NCBI RefSeq assembly: GCF_007483665.1
Contig: NZ_ML660192.1
Location: forward strand, 58,010-122,009
DNA: 64,000 nucleotides
DNA from: Catellatospora sichuanensis
GTDB lineage: Bacteria; Actinomycetota; Actinomycetes; Mycobacteriales; Micromonosporaceae
Reading direction: 5' to 3'
The translations under genes were made by a program, and so were the position numbers. The notes below the pieces were generated by a model. It saw only the letters and a program-made list of their open reading frames with translations, did no database searches and was not told where the DNA came from. Positions 43,883-52,839 of the stretch are shown in pieces. How positions within the stretch are numbered: the stretch's first letter is position 1; each line of letters starts with the position of its first letter.

Positions 43883-44613
43883 GCGTGCCTACGTGCGGCG
43901 ACGAGCAGGGCGATGCCGCCACCGGCCCCGGCAACCCACCAGGAGGTCGCGTCGGCCACGACCAGCAGCGCGAGCAGGGCTAGCGCGCCGAGCACGACGG
44001 GCCATGTCGTCAGCGGTCCGACCCAGCGGTTGAGCAGCATCATCGTCAGCAGAAGCGTGGCCAGGGCCACGGTCGAGGCGGCCGCCCGCAGTCCGCGAGC
44101 GTGCGAGGCGGCGTTTTTGACGGCCTCGCCATGTTTGCGTTCGGCCGCCGTGGTCGCCTTCGACAGTGCGAGTTGCTGGCGTATCTGTTCGGTCGCCAGT
44201 GTCTTGCGCAGGGCATCCAGGCGCATGACGGTGTTCAGGCGGTTGGTGGTGTGTGCTGCCGGCGAGAGGGCAGGCGAGGCGGTTGCCGTGACCTGCGGCG
44301 GCTCGTCGCTGACTATTCCCACCCGGTGTTCAGCCAGTGCCTCGTGCACCTTGGCAAGCTGTGCCTGTGTCAATGCGAGTTCTTCTTTTGCGGCGAGGAC
44401 CCCATGCTCGGCGTCGAAGTCGACCCGCGCTGCCACCGGGTCGGCGGGTTGCCGGTCCAGCATCGTCTGCAGCACCGGCCCCAGTGCGAACGCCGCTGTC
44501 GACAGCGCGATCATGGCGATCAGATCCAGCCGTGTCAGGTGCAGTTCGGGGGCCGACCGGTCCAGGTCGGCCGCCGTAGTCTTCTCCGGGAATGGGTCGA
44601 GCTGCCGGGCCAC
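43879..44613 (-). CDS. Membrane and coiled-coil partner of the KAP-CHAT protein
   Basis: About 244 residues, GTG start at 44613. One hydrophobic helix at ~28-48 (LDLIAMIALSTAAFALGPVL), then a charged helical stretch with heptad character (VLAAKEELALTQAQLAKVHE, LRKTLATEQIRQQLALSKAT), then two or three C-terminal membrane helices (STVALATLLLTMMLLNRWVG, WPVVLGALALLALLVVADAT). Its stop overlaps the start of the NTPase-protease gene by 4 bases. Plausible roles are sensor, membrane anchor, or protease substrate/pore; none is shown by sequence alone. Confidence 0.75.
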   Translation of the reverse strand: MARQLDPFPEKTTAADLDRSAPELHLTRLDLIAMIALSTAAFALGPVLQTMLDRQPADPVAARVDFDAEHGVLAAKEELALTQAQLAKVHEALAEHRVGIVSDEPPQVTATASPALSPAAHTTNRLNTVMRLDALRKTLATEQIRQQLALSKATTAAERKHGEAVKNAASHARGLRAAASTVALATLLLTMMLLNRWVGPLTTWPVVLGALALLALLVVADATSWWVAGAGGGIALLVAARRHA

Positions 44614-44940
44614 GAGATCATGCTATCGACGATGATGCACGCGTCGGCATCGTCCTGCGGCGCTGGCCAGTGCGTCGTTCGATGGGCATGTCTGGCCGTT
44701 TCGATGCGTGGATCGGCCGGTCCGATCCGCTAGGGCCGGGCGCTCGGCCTGGCCGGTTGTCAACGGACACGTGTCGGTCACTGGCGGACATGAAGATCCT
44801 TATGTCGGCGGACGTGGGTTCTCCCCGCGGGGTGAACCGGATCCCGCGACCGCGTGCCATTTTGCGCCGCGCTGTCGCTGCGGGAGTTGCCGTAGCGGTC
44901 TGGCGCGGCCTGCCGGCCGGCGAGGTGACCGGCGGCGCGG
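44614..44940. other. Gap upstream of the KAP-CHAT operon
   Basis: Presumably holds the operon promoter. GGCGGACATGAAGATCC and TTATGTCGGCGGACGTG around 44784-44816 share GGCGGAC. No gene recognised. Confidence 0.35.
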
Positions 44941-45130
44941 TCATACCCGGTGTTGTTGTAGTAGTCCGGCGACGCGGTCGATCTCGGCCAGGAATTCGTT
45001 CTCGAGCCCAACGTCCGTCCACAGTTCGAGGACCTCGGAGTTCGCCCCGGTAACCCGGCGCAGTGCAGCCAGTGCGAGGTCGACGAGGTGGGCCGGCACC
45101 GCGGTGAGTGGTTCGCCATCGGCGTACTCC
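44941..45130 (-). pseudogene. 3' fragment of a DUF4259-like gene
   Basis: The minus strand ends EYADGEPLTAVPAHLVDLAL, AALRRVTGANSEVLELWTDV and EFLAEIDRVAGLLQQHRV, matching the C-terminal pattern (NSEL-ELW, then a helix) of DUF4259 proteins. Upstream sequence is replaced by the IS630 transposase at about 45.1 kb. Confidence 0.5.
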
Positions 45131-46108
45131 GCCAGGAGGTGATCGCCCAGCTCGTGCAGGCAGACGAGGACACCGTCCGTGACGTGATCCATCGGTTCAA
45201 CGAGATCGGCCTGGCCTGCCTGGACCCCCAGTGGGCGGGAGGCCGTCCCCGCCCGCTCAGTCCTGACGACGAACAGTTCGTCGTCACGACGGCCACCACC
45301 CGCCCGGCCAAACTCGGCCAGCCCTTCACCCGCTGGTCGCTGCGCAAACTCGCCACCTACCTGCGCAGGGTCCACGGCAGGGTGATCCGCATCGGCCGCG
45401 AGGCCCTGCGCCGCCTCCCCGCTCGCCGCGGTGTCACGTTCCAGCGGACCAAGACGTGGAAGGAGTCCCGGACCCCGACCGCGACGCCAAGCTCGACCGG
45501 ATCGAGGAGGTCCTGGACCGGTTCCCGCAGCGGGTCTTCGCGTTCGACGAGTTCGGGCCGCTCGGGATCCGCCCCACCGCCGGCGCGGGCTGGGTAGCGC
45601 AGAGCCGCCCGCAGCGGCTGCCGACGACCTACCGTCGAACTCACGTCGTCCGGTACTTCCACGGCTGCTACTCGGTCGGCGACGACAGGCTGTGGGGCGT
45701 CAACCGCCGCCGCAAGGGCACCGCCACCACCCTGGCCGCGCTGAAGTCGATCCGCGCCGCACGGCCCGACGGCGCCCCGATCTACGTGATCATGGACAAC
45801 CTCCGCACAAGAGCGAGAGCATCCGCCACTGGGCCAGGAACCGCGTCGAGCTGTGCTTCACCCCGACCTACGCATCCTGGGCAAACCCGTTCGAGGCCCA
45901 CTTCGGCCCGCTGCGGCAGTTCACCATCGCGAACTCTCACCATTGCAACCACACCGCCCAGACCCGGGCGCTGCACGCCTACCTGCGCTGGCGAAACAAC
46001 AACGCCCGCCACCCCGACGTACTGGCAGCCCAACGCCGTGAACGAGCCCGCGTCCGCAGCGAGAAGGGCATCCGCTGGGGCGGACGACCGCTCACCGCAG
46101 CGGCCTGA
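45090..46108 (+). pseudogene. IS630-family transposase with two frameshifts
   Basis: Three consecutive frames add up to one IS630 transposase. The first gives LRQEVIAQLVQADEDTVRDV through SLRKLATYLRRVHG. The second gives LDRIEEVLDRFPQRVFAFDE, with the catalytic Asp, and YVIMDNLRT. The third gives VELCFTPTYASWANPFEAHF, with the catalytic Glu, and TRALHAYLRWRNNNARHPDV. The 5' end is missing. IS630 elements use programmed frameshifting once, but two shifts plus truncation suggest decay. Confidence 0.8.
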
Positions 46109-46378
46109 CCAACCCGGCGAACGTATGCGGCCAGAGCACTAGGAGGTCGCGAGTGGCGTAGCCTCATCGCCATGGCTCAGTTCGTTTCGCCACGTTGATG
46201 CCGCACCCAGGGAAGTGGTGCCGTTTGTAGATGCCGGGGTCGAAAACTGGGCGATCGCCCGCAGGCCACAAGGCTGTGTGCGCCTGCCACCGCCCAGCTC
46301 ATTGAGCGATGTCTGGGTTGCATAGCATCTCTGGCATCCAGGCGGCCGATATGCCGATAACGCGAATCGACGCTAGTT
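46109..46378. other. Gap after the IS630 remnant
   Basis: No gene recognised. Composition turns AT-richer toward the next gene. Confidence 0.4.
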
Positions 46379-47677
46379 CTAAGTTTTGGCAAGCTGATTT
46401 TCGTATTGATGCTGAACAACGAGCAGAGGAACGGCGAAGCTATCGGCAACCTGCTCCAAGGCGGTATCGAGCTCATCACTAATATCACCCAGAAGCACCC
46501 GCATCCCGGCCGCCGGCGCTAGCAACTCGGCAGCAAATGCACGGGCCACTTTTTCATTGTAACTATGCGCCGGAGACATCAAGAATGCCGCACGGTCCGG
46601 CTCGGCCACGATCCTTCCGATCGCCTGCGCCTGACGGAACTTTATCCGCTGCGCATTTGAATGAAAGCCGGGAAAGGCCAACCCGCATTTTGATGATTTG
46701 ACAGTTACGATACCTTGAATCCCTCTTGATGGCGCGTTTACAGCACTAACACCCACCCAGGGGGATGGGTCAAATGGATCTGTCGCAGCAATTGCAAGGT
46801 CTTGCCGCACCTTACGCGCTATCGCGTACCCCAAGGCCCAGGGCGGACCCGAGGAGCCCGGCGCGGAATTCGCCGCATAGAATATAGACAAATCCTCAAT
46901 CGGTTGGTTTGAAGCGTCTGTGGCTGCCGTCAATGCTTGCCGCGCCCACGCTGCCGCGTCGGTCAAGCTGCGAATGTCTGCAGTGTCGAGAAAGTCCCCC
47001 CTGAGCTCTTCCGGTAGGCTGGCTGCAGCCTCGATAACTTCTTCTGCAACCGAGTTGCTCACTGAAAATGGATCGAGGCCGAGCCTTGCCACAGCCGTAC
47101 AGAAAGCACTCTCTTCATCATCAAGCGATGCTATAGAGGACCACTCCTCAGCCAACTGCGTCTTTTTTTGACCGCTTTCAGCAAGCCTCTCAAGAACGTG
47201 CTCGACGACTGCAGCAAGGCCGCTAAGGACATCGTCAGTCTTTAGCGTTGCGTTTCCATTGGCCGCGAATCGAATAGGCCCTAGCAACGGTCGAGAGTCT
47301 GATCGCCAAACCAGGCGAGAGACCGCCCCTTCCGGGACTACGGTTAGGTTAGGCCATGGCATACCGTCCCCGGCTGCTCGAAAATTATGTTGACGCAGCC
47401 ATGAATATGAGGACACGTTTGCCCATGACCAGTATCTTGTATCTATCGCAGAAGGCCGGATATGGTTGTTCAGCACCCACCAATTGGTTGCAATCCATTC
47501 GGCGAGTGGATATAGGGAGCCGAAAACTGATCGACGATACGTGCCGTCGCCAGTTTCCACCTGAGTAATGCAGGTATCGCCAACCCAAATTTCATAGCGC
47601 GCCCACGTGGCCGCGAGCTCCGGTGTGACAACACTGGGCGCGTCAAGCCACTCGATGCGGACTTCTAACGTTTTCAT
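46379..47677 (-). CDS. ImmA/IrrE-like protein lacking the HEXXH zinc motif
   Basis: About 432 residues. The C-terminal ~110 residues follow the IrrE pattern: NEKVARAFAAELLAPAAGM aligns with the helix carrying the third zinc ligand, then DELDTALEQVADSFAVPLLV. The position expected for HEXXH reads RQAQAIGRIVAEPDRAAFLM, so the zinc site is missing. The N-terminus starts MKTLEVRIEWLDAPSVVTPE. IrrE/ImmA peptidases normally cleave repressors during stress or phage induction; a non-catalytic copy might be a sensor. Codon use is AT-richer than neighbours. Its start overlaps the stop of the upstream gene by 4 bases. Confidence 0.6.
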   Translation of the reverse strand: MKTLEVRIEWLDAPSVVTPELAATWARYEIWVGDTCITQVETGDGTYRRSVFGSLYPLAEWIATNWWVLNNHIRPSAIDTRYWSWANVSSYSWLRQHNFRAAGDGMPWPNLTVVPEGAVSRLVWRSDSRPLLGPIRFAANGNATLKTDDVLSGLAAVVEHVLERLAESGQKKTQLAEEWSSIASLDDEESAFCTAVARLGLDPFSVSNSVAEEVIEAAASLPEELRGDFLDTADIRSLTDAAAWARQALTAATDASNQPIEDLSIFYAANSAPGSSGPPWALGYAIARKVRQDLAIAATDPFDPSPWVGVSAVNAPSRGIQGIVTVKSSKCGLAFPGFHSNAQRIKFRQAQAIGRIVAEPDRAAFLMSPAHSYNEKVARAFAAELLAPAAGMRVLLGDISDELDTALEQVADSFAVPLLVVQHQYENQLAKT

Positions 47678-48075
47678 TCCAACCAGTCCGGCGCTTCGTG
47701 CTTGAGGATGGGGTAGCCCTTATAGCTACCAAGGCCTGCGTTGCTCAATCGTGCTTCATAAACTTGATCACCGATCCGCGCCCATGCGTATCGTGGAAAT
47801 TCCAAATCAAAGCTTGCGCTGACATTTCCCAATCGAAATGCTTCACGGAGCCAGCTCGCGACTACTTCAAAGTCAAGTCCTCGGGGGCAAGCAGAAGCAT
47901 CGCTCCGGAGTTTGCCGGGGCCAGCGCTCGTTATATAGTCTTTATGTTCCGGGCTTATTATATATGTCACTTTTTCTGCCATCGCTTCCAAATCAACCGC
48001 TTCGCCCGATAGATCTACTGCCCCTTCCACAAGGCGAGTATCTTTTCGGGGACGCTGGCGACCAGGTGAACGCAT
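47674..48075 (-). CDS. Partner of the ImmA/IrrE-like protein, unknown function
   Basis: About 133 residues from MRSPGRQRPRKDTRLVEGAV. The later part reads AEKVTYIISPEHKDYITSAG and CPRGLDFEVVASWLREAFRL, ending YPILKHEAPDWLE. No known domain is recognised. The same unusual, AT-rich composition and ATGA overlap tie it to the IrrE-like gene as a two-gene unit. A longer start to 48153 is less likely. Confidence 0.55.
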   Translation of the reverse strand: MRSPGRQRPRKDTRLVEGAVDLSGEAVDLEAMAEKVTYIISPEHKDYITSAGPGKLRSDASACPRGLDFEVVASWLREAFRLGNVSASFDLEFPRYAWARIGDQVYEARLSNAGLGSYKGYPILKHEAPDWLE

Positions 48076-48331
48076 CAGCAAACCCCGCGTACTGCACGAA
48101 ATGGTAGCGGTGTCATACCGGGAGCTTAGACGATGGCAGTCCGGCCAAGCCACTCTTGGTTGGCCTGACCGTTGTGCAGCCAGTGGGTTCGCTTGCGGCT
48201 AAGGTAGGCACTGGTAGAGCAGCACCCGGCTCTGGTCCGGGTTGACCGTGTCGGCGAGTGAGAACTGACCCTTGGCGGCGGGCGGGTTCCAGTACTTGTT
48301 GCAACACCCTTGATCATGTGAGGCGTGTTGA
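48076..48331. other. Gap with a minus-strand coding scrap
   Basis: The minus strand reads KYWNPPAAKGQFSLADTVNP before a stop; this looks like a protein fragment, but no family is recognised. Confidence 0.3.
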
Positions 48332-48570
48332 TGGGAAGACGTGAGCGGAAGCGGCGGCTCGAACTCGAGTCGGAGTACTGGCGGCTGGTGACCTCCGAGG
48401 TAGGTACGGCGAGGCCTGGAGACTGTTGAAGATCGAGCGCAAGACCGGCTGCACCGGCGGCGTGCGGAGAACGGCCGCCGGTGCGGACGTCCGAGGGTGT
48501 ACGTTCGAGCAGGTATCTGTCGCTGCTGGCACGGCAGGGAATCGCGGCGGCGAATACAAGTTTCCTCCCC
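48332..48570 (+). pseudogene. IS30-family transposase N-terminal remnant
   Basis: GRRERKRRLELESEYWRLVT and, in another frame, RSSRYLSLLARQGIAA match the N-terminal helix-turn-helix region of actinobacterial IS30 transposases. The frame is broken and the DDE core absent. Confidence 0.65.
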
Positions 48571-48699
48571 GAATCGCGCACCGTTTCACCAGGTCATTCA
48601 CTGTGTCCGCGACGGAACGGACGTGGGACGCAGGTGCACCGTGACCAAGCGCGAACACCTTACGGCATCGTCGCGGCGCTGGCCGCCGCGGGCGCACTG

Positions 48700-50133
48700 T
48701 CACGCCTGACGGTCCGCCCGGTCCCTGACACGGCAACCTGGCGAACCGTGTGCTTCTGGGGCCTGGCCACCCGGCAACAGATCGGGCAGCCCCGCCCCAC
48801 GCGAACATCAGCCAAGTCGGCTGGACCCGGCTGGCAGACCAACCGCACGCGGTGACCATCGATGAGCGCGGCCTGCTGCAACTATGGCTCCCCCACCAAC
48901 CCGAGCCAGTGGCGTCCTACCCGGCCGGGGTCGGGTCCGTCGGTGGCCTGGCCTGCACTGTGGTTGAACAACGCCCCGTCGCCGTCCTCTCCAGCGGCGG
49001 ACGAGTAGGTCTCGTCGACCTGCTCACCGGCCTGCCAGCCGACGACACGACGACCGACTTCACGCAGGACGCCTTACACGTCGCCGTGAGCCCACCGAAC
49101 ACCTCGACCAGGTCCATCATCGCCGTCCAAGATTTGAGCACCGAAGGCCGCGTCAACATCCTCGACCTCAACCCCGCGCCAACCGGCGACGGTCCCACCG
49201 CAGGCAGCGACGGACGCAGCGGCAGCAAGGCGCCCGTCTACCTCGACGCCGACATCGTGACCGTCGCCGGCCGGCAGGTCATCGCCGTGATCGGCGACGA
49301 TGCCACACTGCGCCTTCACGACGTCAGCGACGGCCGACAGTCAGGCCCACCGCTGACCGCTCCGCCATGAGAACCCCCTACGGCGTCCGCCTACGATGCC
49401 TAACCCTCGGCAACCGGCCTGTCGGCATCTCCGCTACCCCAGGCCCCTTTGCCGCTCTCTATCTAGACGATGGAAGCCATCTGCCCCCGCCCGACCAGGG
49501 ACCGCAACGCGCCGCCCTCGCCGGCCTTGCCTGTGACGCCTCAGGCCCCACCAAGATCGTCGTACTCAGCGACCAATGGGGCTCGATGATCGCCTGGGAC
49601 CTGCAAACCATGCGCATGCTGGGCCACCGACCCAGCAAGAAGCCCGGCTCCAACGCCTGCCTGGCAGTGACCGCGCTCGAGGGCCGCACAACCATCCTGA
49701 GCGCAAGCAGAAAGGGCAAGCTGCGCCGATGGGAGACCAACCTGACAGCCCACGCCGCCCCGATCGCCGCCCACAATGGCCCCATCACCGCGATAAACAC
49801 TCTCGACATCGACGGCCGCCCGACAGCCGTCACCGTCGGCGCCGACGGCCTGACAGGCTCCTGGACCTGCACACTGGCGTGCGCCGCGGACCAAAGTTGC
49901 GCCATCCTGCCCTGGTCAACGCGCTACTAGCCACCACGTTCGGCAACACCGCAGCCGCGATCACCGCCTGCGAAGACCGCACCCTGCGCATCTGGAACCT
50001 GCTCGACGGAAAGCTCCTCGACACCCTCCCAACACCCCGCCCAGTCAAGCGCATCTTCGCCACAGCCGACAACAACCTGGTCCTCCTCGATCCCGAAGGA
50101 CTCACCTGTCTCGGCGGCAGCCAAAACGCCTAA
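48700..50133 (+). pseudogene. WD40 beta-propeller protein, broken by frameshifts
   Basis: Three successive frames each read as propeller blades. From 48750: SQVGWTRLADQPHAVTIDER, LLQLWLPHQPEPVASYPAGV, VAVLSSGGRVGLVDLLTGLP. From 49367: TKIVVLSDQWGSMIAWDLQT, RTTILSASRKGKLRRWETNL, NTLDIDGRPTAVTVGADGL. Then to 50133: AITACEDRTLRIWNLLDGKL. At least six blades remain. It may be the sensor half of a former NACHT- or STAND-WD40 protein; no NTPase domain is left upstream. The repeat copy 3 follows. Confidence 0.65.
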
Positions 50134-50175
50134 CGAACCAGCACCGTCGACAAGGTCGTCGCCGTCCTCACCCAG

Positions 50176-50440
50176 GCGGCGATCCTCGCCATATGCCTCG
50201 CGACATCACATGAGGTCGCAGGAGCGTCGCCTCTTCCCACCTATTGAGCGAGCCACCCGAAACGCACCCCGAGACGCGGCCCGCGAACGTCGTTTGAACA
50301 GGGAAAACAGCTCCAGAGATGAAGTCTGGAGTCTCCGGGGCTACATGACCCCTAAGTACATGATCACGATGGCCGGCGACCTGCTGCTTCCGTGATCGAC
50401 ATGCCGGGCGGCGACGAGATATCGCGCCGCCGCCCAGGCA
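50176..50440. repeat. Island repeat, copy 3 (long form)
   Basis: Begins at least at GCGGCGATCCTCGCC (50176-50190), shared with copy 5. It contains CTCTTCCCACCTATTGAGCG, AAACAGCTCCAGAGATGAAG, the CTCCAGA/TCTGGAG hairpin, and the core at 50339-50372 with one change (ATGACCCCT). Similarity to copy 1 continues through GCCGGGCGGCGA near 50410. Confidence 0.9.
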
Positions 50441-50604
50441 AACCTCGCACAAGATCACGCATCACCTTGCCGCGATCTCCAGCCGAGATGGGGGCGGCCT
50501 GTGCGCCATCCCTTGAGCTCAAATCGCTTCGTTAGCATGTGAGCGTGAAGCAGTTTCGCAGCCTGCAGGCCGAGTGCAGGTGGCAAACTTTCTGCCAGTA
50601 GGCG
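50441..50604. other. Short gap
   Basis: No gene seen. Confidence 0.4.
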
Positions 50605-51146
50605 TCATTCTTGGTCCCACGACACAGGCACGACGACTTCCTCGTTGCCGGGACCGTCGAGTGAGTGGCGGTAGCGTGCGCTCAGATTTACGTCTGCTAC
50701 ACGCGTCGGCGCACCGTCGACGTGCAGCGTAGCGGTCTCGATCGGCTGCGCCTCACCGGTGGCCGCGCCAACGGCACATAACCACGTCGTGGGAAACACA
50801 CGAAGATCCGAGCTTCTCACGGCATAGCCCGCAGCGAGCGCGCGAGTGCCATTTACAACTACCCGCGGACACGAACCTCGACGGGCACCGCCTCAAGACC
50901 GGATCCCCGGTTCTTCCCCGACGGACACGTACCAAACCTGGCCGTTTCACTGCTCTTTGAGAGGCCGGCATTCGTTCCCGTTTTCGGGCTGACAACCTCC
51001 GGCAGCAGCCTGGCACCGGCGAGGTAGGAACGCTCACCGTCAGCGAAGTGGCGAGAGAGCACCACCTTGAGGGCACCTTGAAGCACTGCGCCGCGGGGCG
51101 ACGGACTCAGCGGCTCCGCGATCTCCCACAGCGCGTCCGGCGCCAC
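50605..51146 (-). pseudogene. Decayed gene, possibly with an IS5-like start
   Basis: From GTG 51146 the minus strand opens with PDALWEIAEPLSPSPRG, like the N-terminus of an IS5-group transposase, but then diverges. The tail reads YAVRSSDLRVFPTTWLCAVG and NLSARYRHSLDGPGNEEVVV, with coding-like codon use, in a different frame from VPVEVRVRG just before it. I take this as remnants of at least two genes. Confidence 0.35.
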
Positions 51147-51258
51147 AATGGATCATCGCCTCGTCCGGGGAGAGCCGTCATGCCGCAGGCTAACGGCGCT
51201 CCAAACGAGACACGCCTTCAGGCCGAGAACGTCGTACGTCTCTGATAGTGCTCTGGGT

Positions 51259-51693
51259 ATGGGTGCCCCGTTGGAACAGAATTATCCGGACGACCTTGGC
51301 AGCAAGATCTGTTGTTCATGCCGCGAAGATAAGGACTGGTCGAGATTTTCCAAAGATCGCAACCAGCCGGACAAGAGGAGTCGAAGATGCAAAGATTGCG
51401 ACCGAAAGTACCGCAAACCGTACGATGCTTTTCGTGAAACTGCCAAAAAATATGGCATTTCGCTTGAGATTTACCACGAGCTCCTCGCATTGCAGCGCGG
51501 CCTGTGCGCAATCTGCGGAAATAGGTCTAGCGAAGCCCTCGTCGTTGATCATTGTCATGAATCAGGGTCAGTTAGGGGCCTTCTCTGCAGATCTTGCAAC
51601 ACTGGCATCGGTCTCCTGGGTGAATCAATCCGGAACCTCACGCGAGCACTATGCTACCTTCAAGGAAGCCATGAAGACACGAGAATGCGCTAG
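51259..51693 (+). CDS. Endonuclease VII-like HNH nuclease (first of pair)
   Basis: About 144 residues from ATG 51259 (MGAPLEQNYPDDLGSKICCS). An N-terminal zinc ribbon CCSCREDKDWSRFSKDRNQP then RRCKDCDRKYRK is followed by the recombination endonuclease VII fold: GLCAICGNRSSEALVVDHCH, ESGSVRGLLCRSCNTGIGLL. Cys, His and Asn of the HNH site are intact. T4 endonuclease VII resolves branched DNA; actinobacterial and phage relatives are small nucleases. It overlaps the next gene by 23 bases. Codon use is AT-richer than the chromosome around it, consistent with phage origin. Confidence 0.85.
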   Translation: MGAPLEQNYPDDLGSKICCSCREDKDWSRFSKDRNQPDKRSRRCKDCDRKYRKPYDAFRETAKKYGISLEIYHELLALQRGLCAICGNRSSEALVVDHCHESGSVRGLLCRSCNTGIGLLGESIRNLTRALCYLQGSHEDTRMR

Positions 51694-52543
51694 TTGCAGA
51701 GAAGAACGCGACGATTTCAGCCGGACGTCCTCCTACTGCCGACCGTGCGTGGTGCTGCGGAAGCGGGCTGAGACCCTGTCCCGCTATGGGCTTTCACTGG
51801 AAGATTTCAACCGCATCGTGGAGAAACTCGATAGGCGATGCCCGATCTGCCAAGAAGATCCGTCCCTCTTGAAGAAGGGTTGGGCTATTGATCACTGTCA
51901 TGAAACGGGGGCATTCCGCGGAATCATATGCACGAGATGTAACGCTGGCATCGGCGGACTAGGCGACACCGCCCAGAGCGTCGAGAAGGCCATCGGCTAT
52001 CTACTCAACTTTTATCGCCTCAACCCACGTGCCGCGGCGGCTCATATACAGCGCCATCCGCAAGATACGGAATTTATCGGTATGGTTGACACTAACCCGC
52101 CAGACCGAGTTAGCCGGAGTTGTCAACACTGCAGCAAACCTCTTGCACGCAAACATTCTCCCAGCCGCCAATACTGCGATCGCGCTTGCAGAACTGAAGC
52201 AATGCTCAGTCGAGAGTTCACTTGCCCGGTTTGCGGCACCGTCGGACGAACTGCCGAACGCAGGCGAATATACTGCAGTAACGCCTGCTATAACAGCGTT
52301 AAAAGCTCCAGGACTTACTCTCACCCGCCCTGCCCGATATGCACCAAGACTTTTGTATCTCATACGGGTCGTCAAATTTACTGCAGCCCGACTTGCTATG
52401 AAAAAAGTCGACCGAAAACGTTGTCGCCATCATGCCTCGAATGCAGACGAGTATTCTCCTCTCGCGACAAACGGAAGAAGTTCTGTTCACCGAAATGCGC
52501 GTACGATCACATGTACCCATCTCGCAAAACTACTCTCGGCTAA
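51671..52543 (+). CDS. Endonuclease VII-like HNH nuclease with multi-zinc-ribbon tail (second of pair)
   Basis: About 290 residues; ATG 51671 preceded by AAGGA. Layout: zinc ribbon RECASCREERDDFSRTSSYC; endonuclease VII core RCPICQEDPSLLKKGWAIDH, CHETGAFRGIICTRCNAGIG, GLGDTAQSVEKAI; then four further Cys4-type ribbons (CQHCSKPLARKHSPSRQYCD, CPVCGTVGRTAERRRIYCSN, CPICTKTFVSHTGRQIYCSP, CLECRRVFSSRDKRKKFCSP). The tail is a regular array of CxxC-(~14)-YC/FC units of about 30 residues. Possible DNA- or RNA-binding reader attached to a nuclease. AT-rich like its partner. Confidence 0.85.
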   Translation: MKTRECASCREERDDFSRTSSYCRPCVVLRKRAETLSRYGLSLEDFNRIVEKLDRRCPICQEDPSLLKKGWAIDHCHETGAFRGIICTRCNAGIGGLGDTAQSVEKAIGYLLNFYRLNPRAAAAHIQRHPQDTEFIGMVDTNPPDRVSRSCQHCSKPLARKHSPSRQYCDRACRTEAMLSREFTCPVCGTVGRTAERRRIYCSNACYNSVKSSRTYSHPPCPICTKTFVSHTGRQIYCSPTCYEKSRPKTLSPSCLECRRVFSSRDKRKKFCSPKCAYDHMYPSRKTTLG

Positions 52544-52839
52544 GAGATCAGTTGAGAATGTTAGACGCGTTGTGCCTGACCGTGAAGTGGATGCTGACTC
52601 CGACGTGCATGAGAGAGCAATCGGGCTTCGGAGCGGGTCTGGATCTTCCACGGAGACGGCGCGTCAATCGCCCTCGCGGGCGAACACCTGCACCGCCCAC
52701 TGGAGCTGCGCGCCCCGCGTGGCCCGTCCCGGCGGGGTCGACGTGCTCGCCAGAGAGCTCGAAAGCACGGCCAGCGTTGACCCGGTCGTGTGGCGTCACC
52801 CTGGGCCGGCCAATGCACCTCACCTACTTCTATCGCCGT
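52544..52839. other. Gap with a possible DUF7710-like scrap
   Basis: The plus strand reads RVWIFHGDGASIALAGEHLH in one frame, like the start of small VWIFHGDGA proteins, but it is broken soon after. No complete gene. Confidence 0.3.

Noticed and set aside
44941..45375. A 144-residue minus-strand frame crossing the IS630 transposase
   Set aside because: Only its last ~60 codons look protein-like; the first part is the antisense shadow of the transposase, so only a 3' fragment is reported.
45090..46108. Programmed frameshifting of an active IS630
   Set aside because: IS630 can use one shift, but here two shifts and a missing 5' end are needed, so decay is the simpler reading.
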